Below are positions 4,964 to 5,134 of a stretch of 5,134 nt of DNA, piece after piece. The stretch's first letter is position 1, and each line of letters opens with the position of its first letter. The position numbers and the translations under genes are program-made. Source of the DNA: CAZTAR01 sp043813895. Lineage in GTDB: Bacteria > Planctomycetota > Phycisphaerae > UBA1845 > UTPLA1. The notes below the pieces were generated by a model. It saw only the letters and a list, made by a program, of their open reading frames with translations, did no database searches and was not told where the DNA came from. The stretch covers positions 1-5,134 of the forward strand of contig JBDRKQ010000252.1 in assembly GCA_043813895.1 (NCBI GenBank), in the 5' to 3' direction.

Positions 4964-5134
4964 CTAAGCCTGACCTGCCACAGCCTTTTCGCGAAGGATC
5001 GTTTTGACGCGAGCGATGTCGCGGCGAACTTCCTTGGCTCGGGCTGTCTTCTCCAGCTGGCCGGTGGCCGACTGGAAACGCAGGTTGAACTGTTCTTTCT
5101 TCAGCTTGATCAGCTCGTCCTTGAGCTGGTCGGC
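4964..5134 (-). CDS. rpmC: 50S ribosomal protein L29, N-terminus cut off by window edge
   Basis: L29 is a small helical protein of the large subunit. It lies near the peptide exit tunnel, where it helps form the docking site for trigger factor and the signal recognition particle. The visible part is 56 residues plus a TAG stop, read from the window edge inward. It begins ADQLKDELIKLKKEQFNLRF and continues with a QLEKTARAKEVRRDIARVKT stretch, the two-helix antiparallel hairpin typical of the family. L29 is usually 62 to 70 residues, so roughly ten N-terminal residues and the start codon lie beyond the right edge. The TAG stop supplies the first bases of the rpsQ ribosome binding site, and the gap to rpsQ is 10 bp. 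Identification is firm from both sequence and position. Confidence 0.96.
   Translation of the reverse strand, partial: ADQLKDELIKLKKEQFNLRFQSATGQLEKTARAKEVRRDIARVKTILREKAVAGQA

Overview
The window is a contiguous piece of the bacterial spc ribosomal-protein operon, all transcribed from the minus strand. In transcription order, from high to low coordinates, it reads rpmC (L29, 5' end missing), rpsQ (S17), rplN (L14), rplX (L24), rplE (L5), rpsN (S14), rpsH (S8), rplF (L6), rplR (L18), rpsE (S5), rpmD (L30), rplO (L15) and secY (first 112 codons only). This is the canonical bacterial order with nothing inserted. The protein flavour suggests an alphaproteobacterium: a 101-residue zinc-free S14, an S17 ending in an ECPPHSKLKRW block, a long S5 and L15, and moderately high GC. 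A Caulobacterales/Hyphomonadaceae-like source is my guess from the overall look of the proteins, not something shown by the sequence.

Packing is very tight from rpmC to rpmD: rpsQ/rplN overlap by 4 bp (ATGA), rplX/rplE overlap by 8 bp, and the other gaps are 2 to 19 bp. At several junctions the stop codon of one gene forms the first bases of the next gene's Shine-Dalgarno sequence (TAGGAG or TAAGGAG), which implies translational coupling. Packing loosens only at the end: 57 bp between rpmD and rplO, and 89 bp between rplO and secY. No stretch longer than about 90 bases lacks a gene.

The gene set builds both subunits (S5, S8, S14, S17; L5, L6, L14, L15, L18, L24, L29, L30) and then adds SecY, the channel of the protein-export translocon. 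Three things stand out. (1) The rplO-secY gap holds a perfect 9-bp hairpin followed by a U5 run, plus a second perfect 9-bp pairing that overlaps the rplO stop codon and would exclude the first, an attenuator-like layout just upstream of secY. (2) L6 carries an extra block of about 26 residues compared with the E. coli protein as I recall it. (3) A foldable element covers the rplE start, where S8 is known to repress the operon in E. coli. The rest is ordinary, conserved housekeeping sequence; I found no mobile element, CRISPR, tRNA or accessory system.
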